Below are positions 24,661 through 35,400 of a stretch of 64,000 nt of DNA, piece after piece (the first letter of the stretch is position 1; each line of letters opens with the position of its first letter). The notes beneath the pieces were generated by a model. It did not search any database. It was not told the DNA's origin and saw only the letters and a program-made list of their open reading frames with translations. Source of the DNA: Streblospio benedicti (Eukaryota > Annelida > Polychaeta > Spionida > Spionidae); the NCBI GenBank assembly GCA_019095985.1, contig CM032668.1, positions 25,505,588 to 25,569,587 on the forward strand. Reading direction: 5' to 3'. The position numbers were made by a program, and so were the translations under genes.

Positions 24661-24774
24661 AAGTACATATCCTAAGCATACCGACACACCCTAGTTTAGG
24701 ATCAAATATTACCGGGGGGGGGGGGGAGATTTGTTATTTCTTCAGAACTAGGACTTTGGATATCTTATATTTTG

Positions 24775-24778
<4 letters not shown>

Positions 24779-24839
<61 letters not shown>

Positions 24840-24858
24840 AGCGTGCGTGCGTGTGTGC
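24779..24858. repeat. (GT)n/(GTGC)n microsatellite
   Basis: A GT run turns into GTGC tetranucleotides and back to GT over about 80 bp. Confidence 0.95.
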
Positions 24859-27194
24859 ATCATATAAGCAATAAAATGTGACATAAAGATTTAGTTGAAC
24901 AGAAAATAGTACAACCCAAAGTGGTGTGTAAAATTGAATTTGAATATCTACACTAATGTATACTATCAAGCAGAACCAGGAAAAACTATCAAATAAGAAC
25001 AGGAACACCTTCTCCCCGGTGTGCATAACTTAATTACTTTGAAAACCCGAATCAACGTCTCCTTACCCTGAGCTACGGCGTGGTGCGTTGTGTGTTCTAT
25101 AAAAATATGTTCTCTAAAAGGGGATCCTATTACATCATCATTTTACGCCATTAACCTTTTATATGGGTATGAACGTGCCTTTGATTATGACGTGTCAACT
25201 CTGCTCTTGTAGACATTTTTACTTGTTGATTTGTACCAATGTCCACATCAAAAATCCCAAATCCCAATTCTATTTTCTAGTAACAAGGACTCAACTTCCA
25301 CCACTCATGAATGGGTCCATGAAATAATCCACCGTATGCGTTATTTAGCCGTCAGCTGACAAAACATAGGTCCTGACCACTTGTTGTTTATCTTTCCCTC
25401 AAGAATGATTGACATGGACAATTATGACAATGTATACACCTAGTGTAAACTTGCTGGGTGAAAACCACACTAGAGAGAAATTTCTTCCTGCATATCTCAA
25501 AGTCTGACAGCCTACCTATGAACAATTTTAAACGCTTGTATCTAATAAGCTTTTCTTTTTCTTTTTTAATTTATTAATTTATACCAACGCCCATCCTGCT
25601 TTCACATCACATCAGATTCTATTGATTTAACATGGATCAGGAGATGCGATGTTGGCTCTATGGATGAGCATATGAGTATGACCAACACCACCCATGATAG
25701 TAATCAACAGCAAGTGAGTACGTGATGACAAACTCTTTGTTACCGCATACGTGTTTGTATGACATATCACACAGCTTTTGAGCAGGCGTTGGTAATAACA
25801 ATTTACTGGGGCTCCGAGGGTGAGGTTTTTTCTTGTGAAATTTTTTTTAAATATCTATTCATTTTAGAATTTTAAAAAATCCATGTATAGCTCACTGTAG
25901 ATCATGAGATACTAGAAATAAAAAGAAATCTGTCTTATTAGTTGTTTAAAAAATGTACGACTGAAAACTTTTTGGTGAGTAGAATTGACACTTTGAAACT
26001 TTATAAAAAAAATGTAAAGATGTTTTTTTTTACTAATAAGTTATTACAGTCAGCAATGCGGGTTTTTTTCATATCGGCTCATGCATTTACTTGAGCAATT
26101 GTTATACCCGGTATGTATTATGTGCGCATAACAAACACAAAACAAAACAAAAATAACACAAAAAAAACGTGTTGAGCCACTCCAACAAATCGTATTGTTA
26201 TATTGTTATATGGACATGTTTTATGTCTAAGCTTATGAGTGTTTTCAATATTCATGATGGCCATTACGTAAAAATACATTCTAAGGGATTAAATTCCACA
26301 GACACTGGCCAAGGCAATGCGCTTGTCTGAACGTCTGTGAAAGTTTTTGCATTAGATACTTCTGGGAATATGAATTTCTAATTCCCAGCAAGATAGTTCC
26401 TATTTTAGGGAATGCAAATAATGCATATTTTCACAAGAAAATCGTCCCAAACAAAAAAGTGTGCCACCATTCCAGTTCATACTGCACACATATTATATAT
26501 TTAAATTGCTCCTCTACATGTGCACGGTAAACTCATTTGTTTATGCCATTTTAATTATTTCAACGGTACATGAAAAAATGATCACTATACAAAATTAATA
26601 TTTCTGTTAACTGTACAAAATTTTATGTCCATCAATCTCAACAAGAAAGCAAACTAAAATTATATACCAGGACATTTTGACATACATTGCATGGGCACAG
26701 ACGTATTCTACAAAGATTAAGACCATGCTCTCCATGCTGTAAAATAAACCTGTTTGACCTCAAAAATGTTAAAATCTAAGATTACAATGTCCATTTATTT
26801 ACGCGCTTCTAGCGCTATACTAAAACTGCTCACCACTTACATAAAATGTAGTCAACAAATACTTTTTTAAAAAAAGGGTAGATCAAAATATAGTTTCAAT
26901 ATCGTACATAAAAATGTTGCATTATCATGTTTTATCCCAACATGTAAATGTACATTTTTCATATGTCAACTACTTACATTTTACGCAATAAATGTCCTAA
27001 ACATTTTTGTCAAACGTAGTTTCAGCACATTAAAATCCTTCTGCATCATTATCATTATTATTTAGACCTAGCTATCTACAACCCATAGTAAACCAAATCT
27101 ATTTTGGACATTCTTTGTGAATGATGACATTACAACAACATTTTAAATTACCACTTTATGATTGAGAATTGATAGAAATGTATCATGTTTCCAG
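24859..27194. other. Unassigned intergenic DNA
   Basis: No exon or RNA gene is recognised. The right-hand part is probably the 3' UTR of the minus-strand POGLUT1 gene; a TTTATT (polyadenylation signal on the minus strand) lies near 26793. Confidence 0.3.
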
Positions 27195-28376
27195 TTAAAG
27201 GTCATTATGGCGATATTTCCCACCAATTTCAATGAGCGTTGCATTAAGCCATGGTTTCCATTTGATCAGACTTGCATATTTCTTCAACACTTTCTCCCAG
27301 TAGCATCGAACATCTTCCATCGTGAGGTGGTCCTTAATCATATGATAGCCCTTCAGAGCAATATCCAGGGCAGAGTCCTGATGTTCTCTGAAAAACTCAA
27401 GCAAATGTTCAGCATCGGAAAAATCAGCTTCAACTGGTACATAGTGAACCCAGGGTTTCAGAGCTCGATAGAAGAACTCAATGAACTCATCGCCAACATG
27501 GAACACAGTGGATGCACAGAGAAAGAGGTGTCGGAACCGAAAACTGGCAGCTTGGCCTCTGAAATTGAACAGGTATTTGTATTCGCAGTGATCTTCAAAT
27601 TTCACTGGCGTCTTTGGCTCCATTCCGAGGGTGGTATTGAGATCTCTGTAGCCTTGATGCTTGGTGTAAGATGCATCCACTAAATCAGGCTCTCGTTGGG
27701 ACCATAACATGATGGGAACTCTGTCCTTGCTCGCTGGGGAGCCACGGAAGAAGGCCTGGTTCTTTTTACTTTGCCAGGGAATTTTTTGCGATGCCTCTAC
27801 AATGCTATCAATTTGAAGATCCCATCTTCCAAGTCCGTTTGGATATACCGGCCTCACAGCTGGACCTCCTTCCCAGAAAGACCATGCGGGAAATAGAATG
27901 TCCCAATAATCAGCAGATTTGCTGTATGAAAACACTGGTAAAGGATTCTCCCAGATGTATTTGGGCGATTGAGGATAGTCCATCAGGTTGATGATGAATT
28001 CCATGTCCGGAAGATTTTGCTTCACTTGGTTGAGAAAATACTCAATGCCGTTGCACCTGCTAGGGCTGAGACACTTTTGCTGTCGGTAAAGACGCTTGTT
28101 GATAATTTGATAATGAGTTCCATACATACTTGTGTGCTCTCTTGCTTTTTCAAAATCTATCTTATTGATTCCATTCCTGAAGGGCTCAAAGTCACTGTCC
28201 ATTTGGGCGTCATGGCATGTGCAGTTGTTTTGGACACACGGTCTGTAAGCATTTGTAGCAACTTCTATTTTATTGATATATCTTTTCCATCGCTTGTCCC
28301 TTTCTTGATCATCGACATAACCTTGAATTGGTGAAAGTATCAAATAAATGGCTACAAAAGCAAATATTGGCTTCAT
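27195..28376 (-). CDS. POGLUT1: Protein O-glucosyltransferase 1 (Rumi), intronless
   Basis: An ER-lumen glycosyltransferase of the CAP10 family that adds O-glucose (and in some contexts xylose) to EGF repeats, for example in Notch. The frame gives 393 residues, the usual length for POGLUT1. A signal peptide (about residues 1-20, MKPIFAFVAIYLIL) decides the start; the frame stays open to an ATG at 28469, but that extension precedes the signal sequence. Visible family blocks include CTCH, GTHYQI, LYRQQKC, PSRCNG, the MDYPQ segment holding the likely catalytic aspartate, PAWSFWEGGPA, GLGRWDL, FFRGSPAS, YKYLFNFRGQAASFRF, HLFLC and KPWVHYVPV. The last four residues are HNDL, where orthologues end in a KDEL-like signal such as KTEL. 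No introns are present, unlike the multi-exon vertebrate gene, so this is either a retrocopy or the product of lineage intron loss. The uninterrupted frame argues that it is functional. It is head to head with the PRDM9-like gene about 3.1 kb away. Confidence 0.93.
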   Translation of the reverse strand: MKPIFAFVAIYLILSPIQGYVDDQERDKRWKRYINKIEVATNAYRPCVQNNCTCHDAQMDSDFEPFRNGINKIDFEKAREHTSMYGTHYQIINKRLYRQQKCLSPSRCNGIEYFLNQVKQNLPDMEFIINLMDYPQSPKYIWENPLPVFSYSKSADYWDILFPAWSFWEGGPAVRPVYPNGLGRWDLQIDSIVEASQKIPWQSKKNQAFFRGSPASKDRVPIMLWSQREPDLVDASYTKHQGYRDLNTTLGMEPKTPVKFEDHCEYKYLFNFRGQAASFRFRHLFLCASTVFHVGDEFIEFFYRALKPWVHYVPVEADFSDAEHLLEFFREHQDSALDIALKGYHMIKDHLTMEDVRCYWEKVLKKYASLIKWKPWLNATLIEIGGKYRHNDL

Positions 28377-28879
28377 TCTTGTCAGCAATCTTTTGTCTTT
28401 TGATACAATTTTGTCCTTCTGGCAATGTGGCATGACCTTGACCTTGTCAAAAAGTATTTCACATCTCAAAACCAGAGAATTTTTAAGTCAAAATCAATAC
28501 GCCATTTCCAGTAAATCAATGAAAAATGATATTGATCCTGCTGTTTGGCCTAACCTCCAAGCAGCCTAACCTCCAAGCAGCTAAAAAAATAATATTCTTG
28601 TCATGATAATAAAAGTAGAATCCACTAAACTAAAGCCTCAGGCACACAGAATCTCCCACTAGGAATGTGATTTTGGTGTCTATTGTAGGGTTATCAGCCA
28701 CAATTAACCTCAACTATGTATCGTAGATAAAGGTAGCATACATCTAACATCAATTGTTAGAAAAATATTGATAGAAATCATCAAAATAATGTCAAAAGGT
28801 AGATTTTACTCCTTAGTTATGACAAATTGACATAGTGACCAAAACTTAGTGATCATTCAACCACCTCATGATATCATGT

Positions 28880-29690
28880 GGATATCAATGTTTTCAAATC
28901 GCTTCCTCACCAGTTTCTGAATCATCATCATTATCATCATCACTATCATCTTCTGATAGCTTAGTATTGGTATTGAAACAATGCTCCCATTTTCTCTTTG
29001 CAACACTTGCAAAAACTCTGTACATGGCTTGTCAGCTTTATGGCAACTGCAGCTTGTGCTTTAACATGGAAATGTGCTACTATATCTACAATATATTCTG
29101 TTTTGCTTCTGTAAGACTTGTGCACTCACATTCAAGATGTCCATAACAGTCCAACATGAATGCTGTGGCCTGGCTCAACAGAAGAGGAAATGTTCCCAAG
29201 ATCATCTAGTGGATACTTACCTGTCCTGAGAGTGTTGATGGCTGTGGGTTTAACTATGTCATAGCATATTGCCACAGTATCACAGCCAGTAAGCCCATGG
29301 CTTGGAAGCATGCCATTCATATGATCCCTTTGTATTTAGATACTGTGGCATTGATATCTGTGTTCATGACCAACGTCTTACAGGAGCTCATCTTACCTGC
29401 TTTTTAATTGAACCATTATTGACAAAATGGCACAAAATCACAAACACATCAGTGTCATCACATATAAATAGGGTCTGTTTGGTTTGGCAGCTATTATATG
29501 ATGGATGAGAATGGTGTACGTCTGTCTCATCATGCATGACAGATAAGTCAATCCGACGTGATACTGCACCATTTATTTCCACTGGAAGAGGATCACTACC
29601 TGTTACAACCAGCTTGCCATTGATGGAGTCTATATTGCCAATGACAAAATCATTGAGCTGCTTCTTCTTTTGGGAAACTGAGAGCACAAC
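28880..29690 (-). pseudogene. Decayed copy of a multicopy GCDT-motif ORF
   Basis: Minus-strand translation shows CDDTDVFVILCHF and, further on, HGLTGCDTVA with KPTAINTLRTGKYPLDDLGN, followed by a Cys-rich then acidic tail. I recall this DTDV-HxLTGCDT arrangement from uncharacterised, highly multicopy proteins of marine invertebrate genomes, probably mobile-element encoded. The copy is broken into at least three pieces and has no intact frame. The family is not firmly assigned. Confidence 0.45.
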
Positions 29691-30438
29691 ATAATTAATC
29701 AGTAAAATAGTAGCAGGGGTAAGATCATAAATCCTACTAGCTCCTTTAGCCCTGTTGTTCTGTGTTGAATCCTTAGATTAATAATCGGTAAATTATCTGT
29801 ATTTTTTACACGTGGACTACCTTAAAATAGTGGTGTGAAATTTTGAGAGAGGTGGAGGTCATTATGTTTTAAGCTATTTTGGGAAAGGAGAAAGTGAAAC
29901 AGTCTATAGTAGAATCATTTTAGGACTAGACCCTAATTCCTGGAAACACGCGGGAAACTCCCACCTGCAACGATATGGATGATATTCGAGAAGCTTTTTT
30001 GTGATGTGTTGATTATATATTCGTTCGTTGGTGTATATCCCGGGTGTGAAGGTATTATTTGATGTAATATTTAACTGTATGTAGATCTAGATTATAAAAA
30101 TGTACATTGACATAGGCTTTATACGCTGCAATCTCCGGGGCGCACCAGTTAAGTGCAAGCTGGCCTACTATATACAATATCGCCCTAGTTAGTAGTAGTG
30201 CGATCGGGTATGGAGTATGCTTCCATCATTTGGGAACCCCACACCAAGGGCAACGCCTGTAAACTTGAGAAAGTACAACGCTCAGCTGCCAGGTGGGGCC
30301 TGTCATCATAATCCCAAACTGTCATCGTCATATCCATGTTGAATCAACTGTCTTGAACCTGGATCTGGATATGTAATTCACAAGTAAGCCAATCTCAGAT
30401 GAGAGACTGGCCTCCTCTTATGAGGCAACGCGTGAATG

Positions 30439-30613
30439 GGAGGCCACGTGGTGTTTGTACATGTACCTCTCCAGAGGCAGGCTAGGTAGCCAACTGAGCC
30501 TCGGGTGGTGGGATCACACTAGCTATAGTTTTCAAACTAGGTGAGTTCTTTTACGTGCAGAGGTGTGGCTCTCCTCTACACGGGACAAGCCTTTTAACGA
30601 GGCTTCTGAACCT
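30439..30613 (+). repeat. Third copy of the 1393-1567 arm
   Basis: It shares GGAGGCCACGTGGTGTT, a GAGCCTCGGGTGG-like phrase, TTTCAAACTAGGTGAGTTC and CTCTACACGGG in order with 1393-1567. It has landed within the LINE 3' region. Confidence 0.6.
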
Positions 30614-30956
30614 CCGCTTGGCGTCGCTACCGTCTAGTAGTAACACTGTACGGTGGCGACGTGCTTTAGTGGAAATCAGCAACTCAGTGGCAGATGTACG
30701 ACGTATCGGTTTCGACGACACTGTGTCTGCCATGACCGGGCCGCAAACTTACGACGCAAGCAACTCCTGTTTTCAAGTCGTACGCTCTGCTCTAACCACT
30801 GAGCTACTGAGGACCACCATGTTGAACCCCTGGAAACCAGACGGTTTGAGCCAGACGCCGTATCCAGAGACTGAGATTTATGTACAAAATACTCCATGGC
30901 CAGGTGGCAGTGCCTATGGCGGAGGTTAATATTCAGTATTCGAAACGTCGGGAAAC

Positions 30957-31023
30957 GAGGGGAGGGAATACCAACACAAGGAAACTAGACTCTAGTTTCA
31001 CTGTGTTGGTATTCTCTCCCCTC
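30957..31023. repeat. Hairpin 1 of a double foldback
   Basis: GAGGGGAGGGAATACCAACAC pairs with its complement ending TCTCTCCCCTC; the arms are about 32 bp, with almost no loop. Confidence 0.8.
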
Positions 31024-31026
31024 ACT

Positions 31027-31075
31027 GTTTGATCTTAGTAATAGTGTCTCTAGTCTAGAGACACTAAGATCAAAC
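31027..31075. repeat. Hairpin 2 of a double foldback
   Basis: GTTTGATCTTAGTAATAGTG pairs with CACTAAGATCAAAC over about 22 bp, three bases after hairpin 1. The two together suggest one small foldback element or repeated slippage events. Confidence 0.75.
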
Positions 31076-31488
31076 ACTAACGAATTCAAGTACGTGTTCG
31101 CATCTCGCACCATCATTGAGTGGAATAGTACCCCTGAATCCATTACATCAGCTGACTCTCTGACTCTGCAGCATCATTAAAGAGTCGGCTTAACGCGAAC
31201 CATCAACCATAGTGCGCACAACCCGTTAGTGCGATGCCCCAACCTGGGGCCCTGCCGACTATTAGCCAGATCCAGAGATTCAGATCCAGATCCATCCTGC
31301 GGGCGTTTTCGGGCTCAGCCAAATCATCCAAGATAGAGCTTATTATTTTGTTAATGGCCAGTCTCCAGACTCATGTAGAGCCCTGCTGATCAATTAACAA
31401 ATTTGTACACATTCAAAGCTGTAGTTTAACATATCACAAAAGTCCACTAATGAATAGAAATTATTCTGTAGTGAACGAAACATTTCAG

Positions 31489-32458
31489 ATGTCTGATTTC
31501 ATGCCCGAAATGTACAAGCGTTGGGCTTTGCCGTCTGGGGAAATTGATGTGGCCGGATTTTTCTCATTGATGGAGGCAAAAGACAAAGAGCCTGTTCCTT
31601 TGCATTTATGGTTTTCTGAAGAGGAATTGGATGCTATGTGTGATCTGGAAAGGCTGCACAATTGCAATATCTATAGAAATTATCAGATGATGTCAGAACT
31701 TGGTATGTGAAAGTTAATAATAGTAAATTATTATTTTTTGTTTTACATTTTGACCTCAGTTCCATTATCAAAACATTTATTAATGCGAGGCACAGTACCT
31801 CATTGAGAGTTCATCGTCATTTTCATGCCAATTTAAAATTTCTGATAAATTTATTTTCTATGCAAACAAACCAGTGCTGCAATGAATGGTCTCAGGATAT
31901 ATTTTTTTTTTTGTTGGTGTTTGTTTAGAATTAAACAAATTGCAAACTCAGGATATTTGATGAACGAGTGGCAACGAGTGGCACTCAAAAATCTACCCGT
32001 ACTCAAAAAATATGCACTTGTCCTCCTTGCGCAGAGTTCTATACATTTTACTTGATTCAAAATGGAGCAGAATTTTCTACTAGTCAAGAGGACAAGTTGC
32101 TAAAACTTTTTAATCGTCCTCCTGTAAGTTTTACTCCTCCATAAGAGCTGATGACCCAGGTCCCTGGTTATTCTTCATAGACAATAAACATTGTCTTAGA
32201 CTACTTTAAACAATTACTGCCCGGTTCATTTTATTTATGGTAAAAGAAAAAATAGAAAATGTAGTATGCCAATATTAAAATGTTTCCAGCACATATTATT
32301 TGGTTGAAACTTGAATTGTAAAGTTTGATTTGTAGGATTGAATCCATCTAAGCCCCTATTTATGGACAGGAAAAAGAGCACTGTGTCAGAGAGTTCTGCT
32401 TCAGATGCTGATGAAGACTGGGGTGCTGCCGGTAAAAAGAGAAAGAAAAGAGTACATT
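31489..32458 (+). other. PRDM9: PRDM9 exons 1-2: KRAB-like and SSXRD segments
   Basis: Exon 1 (31489-31702) ends with a motif aligning to the PRDM9 KRAB box: FSEEEL for FTKEEW, then an ExxRxxN-like spacing and RNYQMMSELG for RNYNALITIG. The splice (phase 1) falls just before the Gly-Leu that links KRAB to SSXRD, and exon 2 (32336-32458) continues with NPSKPLFM and the acidic DADEDWG block of SSXRD. In vertebrates these parts recruit partners such as CXXC1. The alignments are from memory and by eye. Confidence 0.75.
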
Positions 32459-35400
32459 GTAAGTACTTAAGTTTGGCTAGGATTGTAAAGCAATTTATTT
32501 TTTCAAATTCTTAATCTATCTGTATATTATAAATAAAGTTCCAACGGTTAAAAACTTGCACTTGTAAGGAGGGACCAAATAATTCAAGTTACCCCAAATT
32601 TCTAGTTATGATAGCTGGGCTAGCGCTAGACCCATCTCAAATTTAGCCAATTGGCTAAACGACCACTTTTTTTTAGCCAACTGAATTTTTTTTAGCCAAT
32701 TGGCTAAAGAACTAAATTATTCTTTAGCCAATTGAATTTCTTTTTCGCCAAGCAAAAACCTATGTAAATTAATTAACAAGGTAATGATAACACAAACATC
32801 ATTACTTTTAGTTACTTTGACAATATTTCTTCTTTAAATATCTTAATGACATCTGATAAAATTGTTTTTAATTTTCCAACGCTCCGGCGAGAACGATGAA
32901 GGTTATATAACTTTCAAAACTTGAGGAAAAGACCCTGCTGATGACTGCTTTGCATCAACAAATGAAGTACATTGGCCAATAATGAATACAAACTTTTGAT
33001 AACACATATACACTATATTTTCTTAATTTTAAAGCAATTTTTTCTGAGGGTGGACCGGTGGGACTGGACAAAGGAGACCTATGCACGTCTCCTTTCGAAA
33101 CCTCTCGGCACTCCGCCATCAGTCCGCCCGCGTTGACAGGTTGTCATGCCGGGGGGAGGGGGCGTGGGGGTGGATATTCTTCCATTTTCGTTCATATTTT
33201 ATAATTACATTGTGAGATTCAAACGGCTGCACTCATTATTAAAAACTAACCTAGTCTACCAGCATAAATTCTTTATTATTAAGAAACACCAACGAACGTT
33301 TAATCCATGGAATTTGCAATAATATTGAGATCGTTCGAAATACATATGCTCGCCGGTTGCTAGATGTGAAACTATAAACCAATGCATCGTTGAATCACGT
33401 TTTATTTACTCACGATGAAAGTGTCGATATGGCAGTCAATGGCAGGATACTTTCACAATACAACTGATTATATATAAATATGCAAAATATTGGTTTTATT
33501 TAAGTAAATTCCTCACGTGTATGGGCACCGCCATCTTTCTTGTCATTGCCTGAACGGCGTTCTGAAATGTTGTCAACTAGAATGATTGATGGCGAACGGC
33601 GTTCTGACATTTAGTCTCGATTTGGCAGACAAAATTTGTATCTTACGAATTTTTCTTGAATGAAAATGATTCGCCACATTGGCGAAAGAGTAAGCAAAAT
33701 TCTCTCCCCATCCTTAAAATCTCTCGCCCATGGCGATAAAACGAATTGACGCGCATGCCCAGGATAGTGATAATTCTATGAAGGGTTATTAGCTCCAGTT
33801 ATCGGTAAACGTGAGTTGTCAGCTTTGGAGATAAATGGGTTTAGCTGTAACACATTTTTGTGTGGTACTCTGAAATATGATTTAAAAAGTTGAAATTAAT
33901 TTATAAATCTGATTTTAACTGGGAAATATTGCCTGGCCCATATCAGTGTTTGAAATAGTAGGGGCCGAGGGCCCTGAGCCCCCAACTTTTGACCAGGGCC
34001 CTTAACTTTTAGGACTTGAGGGCCCTGCTGTCCCTCAACTATTTTTGGTGAATATTGGTGTAAATTCCATACTTTATCATGTTCAAATATGTGTCTATAA
34101 TAGCAACCACTTTCTTATGCTAACATTTCAAACACACATCACAGGAGGGCCCTCAACTTATGACCAGGGCCCCCAACTAATTAAAGTTAAGGGACCTGCT
34201 CAACCCAAACTTTTTCCCGCGAGTTTCAAACACTGCCCATATGATAACAGAATAGCAGACAAAAAGCTCATTTATGTCGCTCACATACAATAGGAATAGA
34301 CTATGATCACAACAGCCAACATGGAAACTCAGTTCAAAGATTTTTACCTCAATATTTTTATTTAAATAGCATCAGCACTGAAAAGATCCAAAGTTTCCAA
34401 AGGAAAGCTGTCTTTGTCTCGTTCTAAGAAATCACAGCGCAAACGAAAGGTGACTATTTTCATTCACTCTAACTTTCCCAAATCGCGTGGGTAATATATA
34501 TGGTAAAGCCAGTGTTAGTATTAGCAATACCCCCCCTTTTCCCCTCTCTTGATGTTGGAGCCCATGGTCATACACGCCGCCTCTTTAAAGCTACGCTCAG
34601 ATATCACCAGTATCACAAAAATTAGGTTGTATGTAGGCGTAAAGTTTCACATCTGTTTTAGTTTGTGTGGTCAGATGACATTGACGAGACGGCTCCATTT
34701 GAGTATTTTTCTGATGATGAAATCAAGGCAACTGAGAAATATGTCAAAGAGCAGAAGAAGCTGTACTCGAGAGTGCTCAATATGCTGAGTAAAGGACTCA
34801 TGAAACTGAAAACAGCGAGAAAATTGGTTCGATGCACTCTGGGTACATTATGTTTTTAAGCTCATGTGATTGCATTTATTTTCAAATAGGTTGCAATGTT
34901 ACATAATAATCCTAAAAAAAATGCTTTTGTTGAGTGACAGTAGAATGGGAAATGAAATATGCCGGTGTGTATTTTTATGTCCAGTAATGATGTGGAGCAT
35001 AGTGTAGAGTTTTTCCTACAAGAATTGTGTTCTTATTTGCTCTTGCAAAGTACTACTTGTCCTTTTAGAATAGTTTGATAAGTGAAAATATATATAACAT
35101 TTAGACATTCATATTTTGAATGATATATACCAAGTTGAAAAGAAAAAAATCCTATTTTCAGACTTTGATGACCCCAATGAGGACTTGCCTGACCTTGACC
35201 CGCGTTTGCCGTGGGAAGAATGCAGTCGCTACCCCAAGAGACGCAGGACACGGCAGAGCTACATGGAAGTGGAGGATGATCACTTTCTCTGTAAGTGCAT
35301 GGCAATGATGGAGATGGCTTCTCAGTTACACAGCCTACATTTTACTCCCATTACTGTGTTCTGTCTCTGTAATATATAGGTTTATTTTAGTATAAATGAT

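Larger units (their letters stand above)
30185..31300 (+). mobile_element. CR1/L2-like LINE 3' region, interrupted
   Basis: At about 30205 the plus strand encodes MEYASIIWEPHTKGN and KLEKVQRSAARWG, the well-known post-RT block of CR1/L2-type LINEs. At about 31080 it resumes with FASRTIIEWNSTPESI and SADSLTLQH, followed by a (GATCCA)n-like 3' tail near 31265-31295. Between about 30430 and 31030 other sequences are inserted: an arm of the 1393-2045 repeat, a tRNA-like block and two hairpins. Only the 3' third of the element is present, and it carries several stops. Confidence 0.65.

Noticed and set aside
27162-27683. A 173-residue plus-strand open frame
   Set aside because: It is antisense to POGLUT1, whose minus-strand frame has clear family motifs.
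30780-30830. tRNA gene on the minus strand
   Set aside because: A perfect box A-like TAGCTCAGTGG is present, but no box B or cloverleaf could be found. It may be a decayed SINE head.
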